Shown here piece by piece: positions 22,010 to 32,962 of a stretch of 64,000 nt of DNA. The notes beneath the pieces were generated by a model that saw only the letters and a program-made list of their open reading frames with translations, searched no databases and was not told where the DNA came from. The position numbers were made by a program, and so were the translations under genes. Location: the NCBI GenBank assembly GCA_964247055.1, contig OZ176056.1, positions 9,176,001 through 9,240,000 on the forward strand, read 5' to 3'. How positions within the stretch are numbered: position 1 is the stretch's first letter; the number at the start of each line of letters is the position of its first letter. The stretch comes from Paragordius varius. Taxonomy: Eukaryota; Nematomorpha.

Positions 22010-22977
22010 ATATCTAAATTACGTAAAGACCAAAAAAATACTATAAAAATAAAACAGAAGCCCAAAACGTGTCATTGAGTCAATTTTCCGGAAAACTTGT
22101 TGGACTATTCGATTTCAAATATGATTCCCTTGTTTATTGCGCCTAACCTAGCCGGCTTACTTTTTTAATTTAAGCTCTCTTTTCACCCGTTTCCCCCGTA
22201 AAATGCCATTTTTTTGCAAAAATATGAATAATTTTTTGCCCATGGTATGAGACCGTTAAAATTCACTGAAGATTCGAGTTATTTTCTATTTAAAAGCAGA
22301 AAATTTCAGCCTTACATTTTTTAAATATTGGCTGCTGGAACAGATAGTCGCTAAAACTGCACCACTATAAAATTGCGTAGTTTTGGAGCTAATTTACAGA
22401 AAAGTCTTTAAATATCGTAACTGGGTAAAAATTAAGGTCGGGTTTATTTATTAGATGTTAATTTGGGGCCTTTATGCCCTAAAATCATATAGCGATTAAT
22501 TAGTGTTAATGATTTTTTCTAAAGCTGAGACGCCGTTCAAAATAGGCGTAGTTTTGGGGCTAATTTTAAATAAACTTAAGAAGCCATACCAGTTCAGTTA
22601 AACACATTTCTGGGGAATTTGTAATCATTCTTTCTTGTAAAAAAGACCACAAATGATTTACTTTATATATATCCTGATCCCAGCTGTGTGAACAGAATTT
22701 TAAAATAAAACTTCCATGATTTCGTAAAATATAAATCTCAAAATAAATCCAATGATAGTTGAATATTAACATTAATAAGGGACAGATAAAATATGGTCAT
22801 TCGAATCAATATTTCAGTCTATGCAATAACCAGTAAAAGAATAATTAAAGACATTCTTTTTATTAAATATGTTGATTTTTAATTTTTTATCGCCATTAAC
22901 TCTATTTATTGTAAATTATTAAGAATAATTATTATCTGTGAGACTACACCACACCGAAGAGTGACAGGGCCAGCTAG
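22010..22977 (+). mobile_element. Diverged single-unit relative of the big Helitron
   Basis: 22075-22340 follows the 474-bp unit of the Helitron in order: GTCAATTTTCCGGAAAAC, then TTTCAAATATGATT, CCCCCGTAAAATGCCATTTT, GGTATGAGACCGT and a GGCTGCTGG block. Only one copy is present and it is much diverged. The right end is GGGCCAGCTAG followed by T (CTAG 22974-22977), a Helitron-type 3' end with GC-rich sequence before it. The 5' end is uncertain; TCTAAATTACG after an A at 22012 is one option. Confidence 0.45.
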
Positions 22978-23427
22978 TATCTTGTATAAATATATTACAA
23001 CTCAAAAAACGTTATAATAGATTTTGATTTTGCCAATCTCTAAAACCAATATAAACGTGTTAATTTTATCAACAAAATTTCTAAGTATTTCGAAGAAACT
23101 ATTTTTTTTTCTTTTATATTTGTTGGGGTTAAGAAACTCGCACTCATAAATGGGATGGGAAACTACAAAAGTTAGTTGAATTAGATTAACGATTTATCTT
23201 TATAAAAAATGTTTTATAAAGGTCAATAATAAAAATATTTTAAACAGCCAACCTTTCTGAATCATCAAAATTTCCCCCCTGAAATCTAGCCAAAAACTCA
23301 ATATCAAAATAAGCAACAAAGTATTTTTTTCATCATATATCAACATAATATTAAATGCATTAATTTATTTTAATTGATAAGTGATAAAATTACTAAAAAT
23401 TGTGTTGAATTTGGTTCATCATCATAA

Positions 23428-23589
23428 TCATGGGCTTGGAGTGGTGGGATCACTAATAATCCGCCCTCTAGTACTTCGAATTTTTGAAGGATTCCTTCTG
23501 TTTGGTGCATCGAATTCAATACAATCATTTGTAACAATCAGGCTTAGAAAAAGCATTAAGAGACCAATCAGGCATTTCATTAAATTCAT
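23428..23589 (-). CDS. Small secreted peptide precursor (candidate)
   Basis: An uninterrupted 53-codon frame starts MNLMKCLIGLLMLFLSLIV, a strong signal peptide with an ideal hydrophobic core, followed by TNDCIEFDAPNRRNPSK and RSTRGRIISDPTTPSP. A second ATG at 23580 would give 50 aa. An RR pair and other basic sites suggest possible precursor cleavage. The island is clearly richer in GC than its flanks, as other exons here are. Just past the TGA, another frame stays open and coding-like (HDYDDEPNSTQFL) up to a GTAATT at about 23396, so a longer reading with a slip or a further splice cannot be excluded. It does not match a family I know. Confidence 0.45.
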   Translation of the reverse strand: MNLMKCLIGLLMLFLSLIVTNDCIEFDAPNRRNPSKIRSTRGRIISDPTTPSP

Positions 23590-23599
23590 TAGAAATATA

Positions 23600-24410
23600 A
23601 ATGTCTGTTTTAGTAAAAAAAAATTGTAATTTAGATTAGAAAAATATCTTATTTATAGGTTGTTATGGTATGTAAGCGAAAGGGCACACCTTATCATATT
23701 TTATATTTTTATATAATGATATGCAAAAATAATAAATGTATTCCAGGAAAACTAACTGTTAGATAATGTGTGATATGAGATATAACGTCATACCAAATTT
23801 AGTAAACGATTGACAAAAGAGGATCGCATTGAATATTCACTAAAAATATTTTGGTTTTAGGGCTTATTTCTTTATAAGCTAACATATTTTATAATAAATG
23901 ACTGGCAGGTTTTTAAATATAACTCATCATATTAATTTAACCCAGTTACGTAAGATCAGTAACGAATTTAATCTTAAATAATATGAATATAAATATATAT
24001 TGTTATATTGCAATAAATTACGTATAATAGGTTCTCATATTATCGAGAATATTAATTTCATATAATACAGTTACTTGCGTAATCAATGACGCGTATTTTC
24101 TAAATGGATCTAATTTAGGAATTATTGCTTTCTAAGGACACATATATTTATTTTAATATGCAATCACCTTATTATGTTTTCTTATGGTAATCCGATTTTA
24201 TATATTTCTTATATATTATCTCAAAAATTCAGTAACCAATTTAACAAAATTAAAAATAATAAGAAATATTATCCAAATCCATGTTGGGTAAGTTTTGGGT
24301 AGAGAACAACCGGCCTTCAAAAAAAATTGGTTGCAGGTAAAGAGTAATTAATTTGATTTATTTAAACCAGATTAAAATGCAAATAGTCATATGCATTATA
24401 ATTGTTGCAG
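23600..24410. other. No supported gene
   Basis: AT-rich sequence between the peptide gene and the long inverted repeat; no exon-like island seen. Confidence 0.5.
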
Positions 24411-25700
24411 AGTTACGCCTTCACCCATATTTTTATTGTCGAAAATTGTAAATGTGAACGCTATTTACGGCAACAAATTTTGGGGTTGAATTTCTAGATC
24501 TAAATTTTCATAATATTTTCTGATTCTTTATGGAATTGTGCTGAGATTTGTGAATGAAATTATTACTTACCCAGGTCGTTTTCGAGATATGGGACTTTTT
24601 CCATATTTAGTTTTATTCAAAATTTTCTCGTATGTAAATATTTTTCGCTAGGTAAACAAGTAATATGTGGCTTATAATAAAAATTTTATCATAGACCACC
24701 AATTTATCTTTAAAATGGAAGAAAATTAACTCAAAATATTCAATACTTTTTGTCCCAGGGAGCAAAAACTTTCAAAAACGGGTAAACCTAACATTTTTTG
24801 ACACAAATATATTTTATAATCTTATTAAATGAAAACAAATTTTAATATAATCATGATGTTAATAATGCATGTTTAATTATAAATATACATTGTGCAATAG
24901 CTTTGTGGACTTTTATATTAAAAAATAAATTTAATTTTAACACCTTTTTTGCTGTTTTTATGTAAAAAATGATTTAATTTACTCAGCTGCATTTAATATG
25001 TTCTTTATTTGATATATTTATTTTACTTATTTTCTACACTTTACTCTATATCAGCTTTTTCATCAGAAAAAATTATTATATACCCAAAAAGTACAAAAAA
25101 TATAATTATCACCCAAGTAAATATATTTAAAAATTTAGGATGCCCGATGGATAAAACTATTGTTTGCCCTATATGTGGACGATACACCAAAAAACTAATA
25201 GTATAAACATTACGCATAAAAAACCATTTTTTTATATTGATTTGGGTCCTGAACAACGTATCTCGGACATGTAGGATTAGTTTAGGAACATGATGCCACA
25301 ATAAGCAGCAGTTTTAATAGGGCCGCAGGTATTATACATTTAATTTAAGGTTAGGAGTCTTTTGAACGATGTGGTGTTTGAATCTAAAATGCAACGCAAA
25401 GAAAAAGATCCATAGGTTGCATTGCGAACTTTTTTTCAAAATTTTTGGGAAATTGAAAAATAACAATTACTTGTAATTAGTTAATCGACTCTTTCTATAG
25501 GATGGGTATGTATGTATGTTATAATACACATGTTATTTAAACATTTATATTCCTTTTTATCCAATATAGGATGACGAATGAATCTAAAGCTACATATGGT
25601 GAATTCCCATTGTAAAGACGCCATCACAGAAAGAGGCGAAAAGATACATTAATTTTTAAAATCTTTCGAAATAACTTATCGAAATAATATAAATTTAATT

Positions 25701-25704
25701 TGCG

Positions 25705-25742
<38 letters not shown>
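25701..25742. repeat. (AT)n microsatellite in the left arm
   Basis: AT dinucleotide run; the matching point of the right arm near 27020-27030 has only a few repeats, so this expanded after the arms formed. Confidence 0.9.
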
Positions 25743-25745
<3 letters not shown>

Positions 25746-25944
25746 AATAAATTATTACTTAATTTTACTTTCATTCAAAATCAAGATAGATTATCCGTGT
25801 CTTCCTGACCTAAATATAGACTTTATTTAATATTCATAATTAATTGAAGCATCAAATTACATGTTTTCACTCGTGAGAGCGGTCATTTTATACACTTGTC
25901 TCGCCATAGTAGTCTAGCTATGGCGTCTTCTGCATTAAGCTCGT

Positions 25945-26880
25945 ATTCTGCTAGCCCTTTTTACTGTACACCCATTTCGATTTAGGCCGCCCACGTCCTC
26001 GTTTTCCTTCAACTATATGGCAATCAATTATTTTTGCAATATAATTAAAATCTCTCTTTTCAATGTGCCCGAACCAACGTACAGTATTTTTTGACATTCT
26101 TTTCACTATTGGTTCAACATCTGTGCTCCTACGAATAAATCTATTCTCAATTCTATACTTTGTTGTTGCCCGCACATCATCAGTCACGTTGAAATGTCTT
26201 TCTTCTGATTTTTTGACACCCCAGGTCTGTGAAATATACATCAATGTGGGTTGAACAACTGAACTGTATATCTTACCTTTCACTCTAACATCAATATTTC
26301 GATCACATAACACGCTTGAAATTTTCTTCCAATTTATCCAACTGCTCTTTATTTTTAAATTAATATCATCGGTCAACGATCCAACCGAACTTAAATTAGC
26401 CCCAAAATTATGCAAATTTCTTTACCCTTTAAAACCCAACTATCATCAACTAACATTTCATGTGTACCCCCAAAAGTAATAAGTTCGGTTTTTGCTTTGT
26501 TTACTTTCACACCGTATTGATTCAGTATAATGACCCATCTGTTTACCGTTCGCTTTAACTCAGCCAATGAATCAGACAAGATGATTATGTCGTCTGCACA
26601 CATTAACGACCTTGGCTATCTCGTCCATACAAATTATAAACAGTAAGGGGCTGAGTGATGACTTTCGTAGACTCCGTGCTTTATTGAAAAGGGCTCTGAT
26701 AAACCTTGTGGAGTTTTAATCCTGGAGGTGTGAGATTCGTACATTATTTGTAACAACTTGATATAACTTTCTGGGACCTTTTTAAGACGGAGACTTGACC
26801 AAATAGATTATCTAAGAATCCTGTCAAAAGCATCTTCCATCTCAATTAAAACCCCGTGTAACTCTTTCAATGAAAATTAT
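25945..26880 (-). pseudogene. RTE-like LINE fragment in the loop of the inverted repeat
   Basis: Minus-strand frames give CADDIIILSDSLAELKRTVN (the catalytic box and following helix), then VNKAKTELITFGG, then GSLTDDINLKIKSSWINW, VVQPTLMYISQTWG, NTVRWFGHIEKRD and KRGRGRPKSKW. This is RT motif C through the C-terminal tail of an RTE-type LINE, and the same family as 1-1235. Upstream, a degenerate GVYES..APYCL stretch holds the earlier RT motifs. Frame changes make it non-functional. It fills the space between the two arms. Confidence 0.8.
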
Positions 26881-28151
26881 ATATTGAATTATACGCAAAT
26901 CCTCATTTAATGTTCCAATTAATTAAAGTGAATATTAAATAAAGTGTATATTTTGGTCAAAAAGATACTAATCTATCTTGATTTTAAATGAAAGTAAAAT
27001 AAAATAATAATTTATTTATTATATATATAATCGCAAATTAAATTTAAATTATTTCGATAGTTTTTTCGAAAGATTCAAAATTGATGTCCCTTTTCGGCTC
27101 TTTTTGTGATGGCGTCTTTGAAAAAAACACACAATTAGAATTCACCATATGTAGCTTTGGATTCATGCGGCATCCTGTATTTTTGGATAAAAAAGAGTAT
27201 AAATGTTCAAATAACATGTGTATTAAACATTACCCATCCTATAGAAAGAGTCGATTAACTAATTCCGGGTAATTGTTATTTTTAAATTTCCTAAAAAAAT
27301 TTGAGAAAAAGTTCGCAATGCACCTATGGCGCTTTTTCTTTGGATTGAATTGGTGTTCGGGGCCTAAATCTAGGTTTCCCATAATATAAAAAAATAGTTT
27401 TTTATGTAAATGGTAATGTTTATACTATAAGTTTTTTTGTGTATTGTCCACATATATGGCAAACAATTTTTTTATCAATCCTAAATTTATAAATATATAT
27501 ATACTTGGGTAATAATTAAATTTTTTTTATAATAATATATTCTTGATAAAAAGGCTGATATAGTGTAACTAGGGTGGAAAATAATTAAAAATATCATATG
27601 AAATAAAGAATATATTATATGCAGCTGAGTAAATTAAATCATTTTTTACATAAAAAAACAGCAAAAAAAGTGTAAAAATTAAAATTTATTTTTAAAATTA
27701 AAGTCCACAAAGCTATTACACAGTGATATTTATAATTAAACAAACATTATTAACACCAAGAACATAAAATAAAATGTGTTTTCATTTAATAAGATGATGA
27801 AAAATATTTGTGTCAAAAAAAGTTAACTTCTCCCGTTTTTGAGGGTTTTTGCCCCCTGTAACAAAATGTATTGAATATTTTGAGTTAATATTTTTTTATA
27901 TTAAAGATAAATTGGTGGTCTATAATAAAATTTGTATTTTAAGCCACATATTATTTGTTTACCTAGCGAAAAAGATTTACAAACGAGAAAATTTTGGATA
28001 TGTCCAAATATGGAAAAAGTCCCATATCTTGAAAACGAGCTGGGTAAGTAAAAAAAATTTTACGCAAATTTGATCACAATACCATAAGGAATCAGAAAAT
28101 ATTATGAAAATAAGCTCCAGAAAATTGACCCCATATTTTGTTGCACAGTGT

Positions 28152-28455
28152 AATGCTTATCTCTAAGTTACGTAGAGTTCAAGAGGGACTGCGTTCAGCT
28201 TGGTCCTATCAGCGAGATGAAACGTAAACTTCCCCCCGTGCCTGTGTCAATCTTTCCTCCCATGCGCGGTTACAGCGGCACGCCCCACAGCGCTCCTATA
28301 GCATTATGCTAAAAAACAAAGGCATTACAAATGGGGAGCCTAAATTAGTGCATATAGAGTGACACCTTAGACGAAGCGGTACACATCCCGTTAAGCTATA
28401 GGCTATCCGGGATAGATCGCTGCAATCAACGTCAAGCGGCCGTTTAAATAAATAT
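28152..28455 (-). repeat. GC-rich tRNA-like SINE candidate
   Basis: A 300-bp island much richer in GC than its surroundings starts right at the end of the inverted-repeat element. On the minus strand, TAGCTTAACGGG (28387-28398) fits a pol III A box. GGTGTCACTCT (28356-28366), 32 nt on, loosely fits a B box. No open frame runs through it on either strand. It is most simply a tRNA-derived SINE or a structured RNA relic, but the B box is poor. Confidence 0.3.
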
Positions 28456-28890
28456 TTTGGGAGGCTTTAATGCCATTTACCAGCAATCTTTGATTATACA
28501 TTTTTAAATCATCTGTAATTACGTTTTGTGGCTATTTAAATTTAAGACTCTAGACGTCAAAAAGTATAAAATTATAATTTTTTCTAATGGATGAGAACAG
28601 GGCGGTTTCTAAATTTTAGCCAGAACCTTTCTAAACAGCAAATTGTTTACTATTTAAAATCTATGGAACACTTCATTTCATAGCGCACAAAAAATTAAAT
28701 GTAATGAAGTGTACTTTCATGCTAAATTTCACCAGCAAAAACTTGATATATTTGATTTTTTTATTAGCTGTTTGTTTCGATCTAAGGTCTCCTAATTTTT
28801 AAAGTCTATAAAGTATAAGCTTTTTTAATCGAAAACATGAGAAGAATGTTTTCAATTAAATCATATCTTAACAATCGAAACTTTGGTTTA
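28456..28890. other. Upstream region of the propeller gene
   Basis: AT-rich with no exon-like frame; likely promoter-side intergenic DNA. Confidence 0.45.
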
Positions 28891-28897
28891 TATATAG
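28889..28897 (+). promoter_or_regulatory. TATA-like box
   Basis: TTATATATA, followed by GGGGTTAAGC, lies about 33-41 bp before the ATG at 28930. It would suit a short-leader transcript, but TA-rich words are common in this DNA. Confidence 0.25.
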
Positions 28898-28929
28898 GGG
28901 TTAAGCATTGAAAAGTGCCAAATTATTAA

Positions 28930-29641
28930 ATGAGCGGTGCGATTTTTGAACCAACTAGTTTTAGAAAGTGTCCTAACCTTTTTTTGGCAATAAATGAAAG
29001 CTTATCGATGCATATTACAGATTTGGAAGGAAACATTCTTCGAACTTTTAAAATGAATTGTTATTTTAAAAAATATATTACGGATGGACCTTTTCTGTGT
29101 AAGATTATTTCTATTTTAGATTGTACTGATTTTAAAGAAAAAACTCATATTATTGATTGTTGGAATGGAAAAGTTATCAAAACACTGGACGGAGATCTGC
29201 AAGACGCCATGTATTTCAAGGGAAAGCATTATGTTGTAACCATCCCAAATAGTAATGACAAGTTGTATTTATATGGAGATGAAATGATCACTATAGTATG
29301 TTTAAATGTAATTTTAGCCTTATTTTGTTTATACCGAATCTACAATATGTCGCTGGGATCCTGATTATGTGTTGCTTTCTGGATATGGTCCAATCCAGAT
29401 ATATTCCGCACCAGTTAAATCGCTCATAGATATGAATATTGGAGGAGAGAATGTTATCAGTGGATATAATAACCATTTGTTTTTAGCTCTTGTATATCCT
29501 TTTGCTGAATTGTTTTCTCTGGTTTCTTATGATGGAAATCCTAAAACAATTGACAACCAAGAGAGGCGTGCCAATCATCAATTCTCAAAACATGATGATA
29601 ATGTTTTGGTTCAACTCACAAAGACAAAACTGAAACATTAA
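28930..29641 (+). CDS. Beta-propeller-like protein with a 22-nt intron
   Basis: Exon 1 (28930-29295) starts MSGAIFEPTSFRKCPNLFLA. A 22-nt intron (29296-29317, GTATGT..TTTTAG, phase 0) joins ..GDEMITI to PYFVYTESTICRWDPDYVLL in exon 2, which runs to a TAA at 29641, for 229 aa in all. Repeated beta-strand blocks with turn-aspartates (SLSMHITDLEGNILRTF, THIIDCWNGKVIKTL, DKLYLYGDEMITI, CRWDPDYVLLSGYGPIQIYS) look like blades of a WD40/beta-propeller. 229 aa would be only about four blades, so more exons may exist. Without splicing the first frame ends 22 codons into the intron and exon 2. I do not recognise the family. The orphan exon at 30883-31141 may belong to it, but no phase-matching donor was found. 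Confidence 0.7.
29296..29317 (+). other. 22-nt intron of the propeller gene
   Basis: GTATGTTTAAA..ATTTTAG, phase 0. Its removal changes frame from a quick stop to a 108-codon open frame with propeller-like strands. Confidence 0.85.
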
Positions 29642-29942
29642 ATTTTGAGGATAAAAGGTTTTATAAATTTATAAGCATATTTTTAAACCCTGATTTTTTA
29701 AAAATTTTAAACTCATTGACTTTTAAAATTTGAATTATATTTTTTGCTGGTTGCCTTTAAAAAAAGTATCTCACAATTTTTATGTTTCTACTGTAAAATT
29801 ATAAAGACAAATCGTAAAAATCAGAAGTACAACATAATAAGCGTATTTATTAATCCTTTATTTCATTCATTATAACCATATTGTTTTATGTTTCATGAGG
29901 GAACTAATAATTCGTGTTTACCCTATTATATATATATATTAG

Positions 29943-30215
29943 CAGTAAAAATTGAAAGTATACGGACAAAACATAAAATTATTAAAACAGTTTTTTTCCA
30001 AAAGACAACTATACTTTTTAAATCTTGATTTTTTTAAATATATTCATTGTTTTTTTTCTAAACTGCAAAGTAAATTGATTTGTAAATTGGTAAAACATTT
30101 TTTTTACGATTGTAATTAAATGTTTTCCATATGATAAATTAAAAAATCGTGGTTTTTGAAAAAAAATATTTGTCTTTATATTTTACGTTTTGTCCGTATA
30201 ATATCAATTGTTACT
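29943..30215. mobile_element. Tc1/mariner-like MITE, copy A
   Basis: It starts CAGTAAAAATTGAAAGTATA and continues into CGGACAAAAC. It ends with the inverse (GTTTTGTCCGTATAATATCA, then ATTGTTACTA). The 270-bp body is AT-rich without coding. Confidence 0.8.
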
Positions 30216-30549
30216 ATATATATCCAAATTAGAATCTTAAATGTTATATGAAAATAATGGTTTAAATAAGTATAACTTGCCTTGTTATTATAATTAATAC
30301 TTTGCATTTACTCGCTATTTTAGGTAACTAAAATACCCCTTTCCTTGCCGCCTTTTAAGAAAATATTATATGATTAAAAATATTTTTATACATTAGCATA
30401 CCATTAACACTTTTGTGGCTGAAATTTTTTTGCCGACTATTAAGGACAAAACGTCAGTAATAAGAATAATATTTAATCAAAACAAGGCACAATTTTTGTA
30501 AAACCTTGCTATTCTTACATAAACTATGTATTTAATTTTGAAAGATTTA

Positions 30550-30765
30550 GTTAAAATTGAAATTATACGGACAAAAGGTAAAACTATGAAGACAAATTTT
30601 TATTTAACAGATTTTGTTAATAACTCCTGTTTAATACAGTAATGTAAATTGGCAACACAATCAATTATCTATTTTACTATTATAATTAAATATTATTATA
30701 GGATAAATTAGGGTTAAAAAAGTATTGTTGTTATATTTCTACATTTTGTCCGTCTGTGATTGATA
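30550..30765. mobile_element. Tc1/mariner-like MITE, copy B
   Basis: TTAAAATTGAAATTATACGG at the left and ACATTTTGTCCGTCTGTGAT at the right; shorter and more diverged than copy A. Confidence 0.7.
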
Positions 30766-30882
30766 ATTGACTCGTCAATTTACTAATTCTAATATCGCAA
30801 AACAAAACGCTATATTGTAACATTTAAGGATTGTTTCAAAACTATGACTGTATATCATAAAAATATTTTTATCATGTATTAG

Positions 30883-31141
30883 CGTGAGGAAATATGAAAG
30901 TGATGAAGTTTTTTCGCAAGATTTATTCCTTCCGCATTCATACAATGTTGCATTACTAAGTCTCGCTGCAAATGAGAACGAGGATTATAAAGTGTATCAA
31001 CACAAAATTCTTCTTTTTGATTTGGGGCAAGAGGGCGATTTCGTGCTGCCTGAGCGAATAGTTTTACCAGTTATTCAACCAGAAGGGAGGCCAATGTTTG
31101 CTCCCAAATATATTTTGATGGAAAAGACTGGCAGGGAATAA
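30883..31141 (+). CDS. Orphan coding exon ending in a MITE
   Basis: Opens after a good acceptor (TCATGTATTAG) and reads RKYESDEVFSQDLFLPHSYN, then VALLSLAANENEDYKVYQHK, ILLFDLGQEGDF and PMFAPKYILMEKTGRE. Its GC and codon use are like those of the other exons, and the alternating strands (VALLSLAANE..HKILLFDLG) suit a propeller blade. The acceptor leaves phase 2. The exon at 29318-29641 has no matching phase-2 donor near its end, so the link to the propeller gene is unproven. The stop codon lies inside the left end of MITE copy C (31136 on), so the original reading frame was probably cut short by the insertion. Confidence 0.5.
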
Positions 31142-31423
31142 CGATTGAAATTTATATACGGACACAACGTAAAAAATATAAAGACAAATATTTTTATTTG
31201 TAAAAAAACGTTGTACTTAAACTCGACTTTTTTCGAATACAAGTCATTGTTTTAAATTGCAATGTTAAGTAGAGATGCATTATTGGTAAATAAGATATTT
31301 TACAATTACATTTAAATAAATTATATAGAAAAATAAAGTTTAAATAAGCATGGTTGTGTTTTGGAAAAAAAATATTTGTCTATATATTTTTACGTTCTGT
31401 CCGTATAATTTCATATTTTACTG
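31136..31423. mobile_element. Tc1/mariner-like MITE, copy C
   Basis: The left end GAATAACGATTGAAA aligns with CAGTAAAAATTGAAA of the other copies. The right end is TTTACGTTCTGTCCGTATAA..TTTTACTG before TA. Its first bases provide the stop of the exon before it. Confidence 0.75.
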
Positions 31424-32165
31424 TATTTACTTTAGTAGCAATTTATTATATTGGGTCAATAATTAGCTAAAGTTTATATTAATATAGTATACTATTTACA
31501 CTTCAAATTCACCCACAAACATTTCTAATTATCCCTAAAATGAATTATGCGTTTTTATGTAATCCAAATTATTATTGTGATATACTTCATATTTTGGGTA
31601 GAGTATAAACAAAGATTTATTTTTTGAAAATTATAGGCATAATTTTTAGGTTTAATTTGAAATGTTCTATAAAGAATTTGCACTGTATGAATATATGGAA
31701 AATATATTTTTGTAAAAATATAGTCCTTTATTTTATACCATAATAAATGTTTTATTAGAGACATATTTTATAGAAAATTGCATTTTAACGGTAAATAGTT
31801 TTGATGTGAATTGTTATTTCCCACTTGCCCTTGTCAGAAATCTTTGCAAAGTTGATATTTTTCACAACATTCGAAAAATTCAATTATTTTGCCAGACTTT
31901 GTTGCCCAATCGAAAATTAATTAAAATACTCTGTATTGCAAAGCAATAAAATATGCAGTAAAAATTGAATTTATACAGTCAATTTAATAAATCATCAATA
32001 GAGATGCTAATATTATAATACATTCATTTATAATATATAATTAACTCTGCGAATCCAGTTTTGAATAACTATTATTGTATTTTATAAAATATATATGTTA
32101 GTTTGTAACTCTATTGTATGAAATTTTGATGTACTCCGACAGCATGTTACTTGGTGGATGCTACA
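31424..32165. other. No supported gene; solo MITE end
   Basis: AT-rich. TGCAGTAAAAATTGAATTTA at 31954 is a solo left end of the same MITE family. Confidence 0.55.
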
Positions 32166-32169
32166 CATA

Positions 32170-32960
32170 AATAGAAAACTATTCTGAACTAAAAAGTATC
32201 CAATATTTTTTAGTCGTGTTAATATGCCTACTGTACCTCAAAAATTACCCAGATGTAATTATATATATTTTGATAGTAAGTTGTATTAGGATTATAATGC
32301 TACTTTTGGTTTTAGTCTCTACGACTTATATAAGAAAGTTATTCACACTTTTGAAGCAAGTGCTCATATCAAATGACGAAATTTGCCCACATTGTGTTAA
32401 ATATAATTTTTTTAAAGGTAGTTGGTTCATTGCAAATTAAATAAATTATAAACTACATATAAAAGCAAAACAATATTTTAAAAAAATTTAATTTTTAAAT
32501 TTAGACTGAAAAATCCCAAATTTTATTGCTCTTCTAAAATGGGCTACTTCTCTTAAAATAAACGCAAAAACGCCTTGCGCGCGATAAAAATATGATAAAT
32601 TTTGACATCAAATATAAATATTTTTTAAAAGGGCATTTTAATTTAATTTGTTGCGTTCTACATACTATTTTAAGGTGCTTTATTATATAAACACTTTTTC
32701 TGTATAATTTGATGATATTAAACATGGAAAATTTAGAGCTTCGTTTGCTTTCAAATTTTGGTGCATTTGTAAAAAATATAAAATCCCTAACATATTTCTA
32801 AAAACTCGAATATTTTAATAATTCTGAGAATGGAAATGCCAAGAAAAGTGTGTTTTTATAATATCTTAAAACGGTACACCGTTTCGATCATGCCTCAATA
32901 GTATAAAGTATGCTACAATAAAATGTTAAAATTTAATTTTAGAAAAAAGTTTTGCATGGT
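32170..32960. mobile_element. Palindromic element, copy C (truncated)
   Basis: Shares ATCAAATGACGAAATTTGCC (compare AGAAAATGGCAAAATTTG), the GCGATAAAAATATGATAAATTT block and an inner AGTATGCTACAATAAAATGT region with copies A and B. The far half stops at 32960, next to the tRNA-like repeat. Confidence 0.5.
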
Positions 32961-32962
32961 TA

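Larger units (their letters stand above)
24465..28151. mobile_element. Long inverted-repeat element around a LINE scrap
   Basis: Two arms of about 1.2-1.35 kb are inverted copies of each other: 24465 to about 25805, and about 26965 to 28151. Mirrored landmarks are ATGGGACTTTTTCCATATTT (24590) with 28005-28025, AGACCACCAATTTATCTTTA (24695) with 27905-27920, and AATCAAGATAGATTA (25787) with 26965-26985. The right terminus mirrors TACACTGTGCAACAAA; the left one is eroded (TACGGCAACAAATTTTGGGG). The left arm carries about 150 bp (25245-25400) that the right arm lacks. The layout fits a DNA element with very long inverted ends, or an inverted duplication. Confidence 0.7.

Noticed and set aside
23381-23629. 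Plus-strand 82-residue frame
   Set aside because: Antisense to the frame with a clear signal peptide; no motif of its own.
29639-30883. Direct splice of the propeller exon 2 to the exon at 30883
   Set aside because: The acceptor needs a phase-2 donor and none is found near the end of exon 2; left open.
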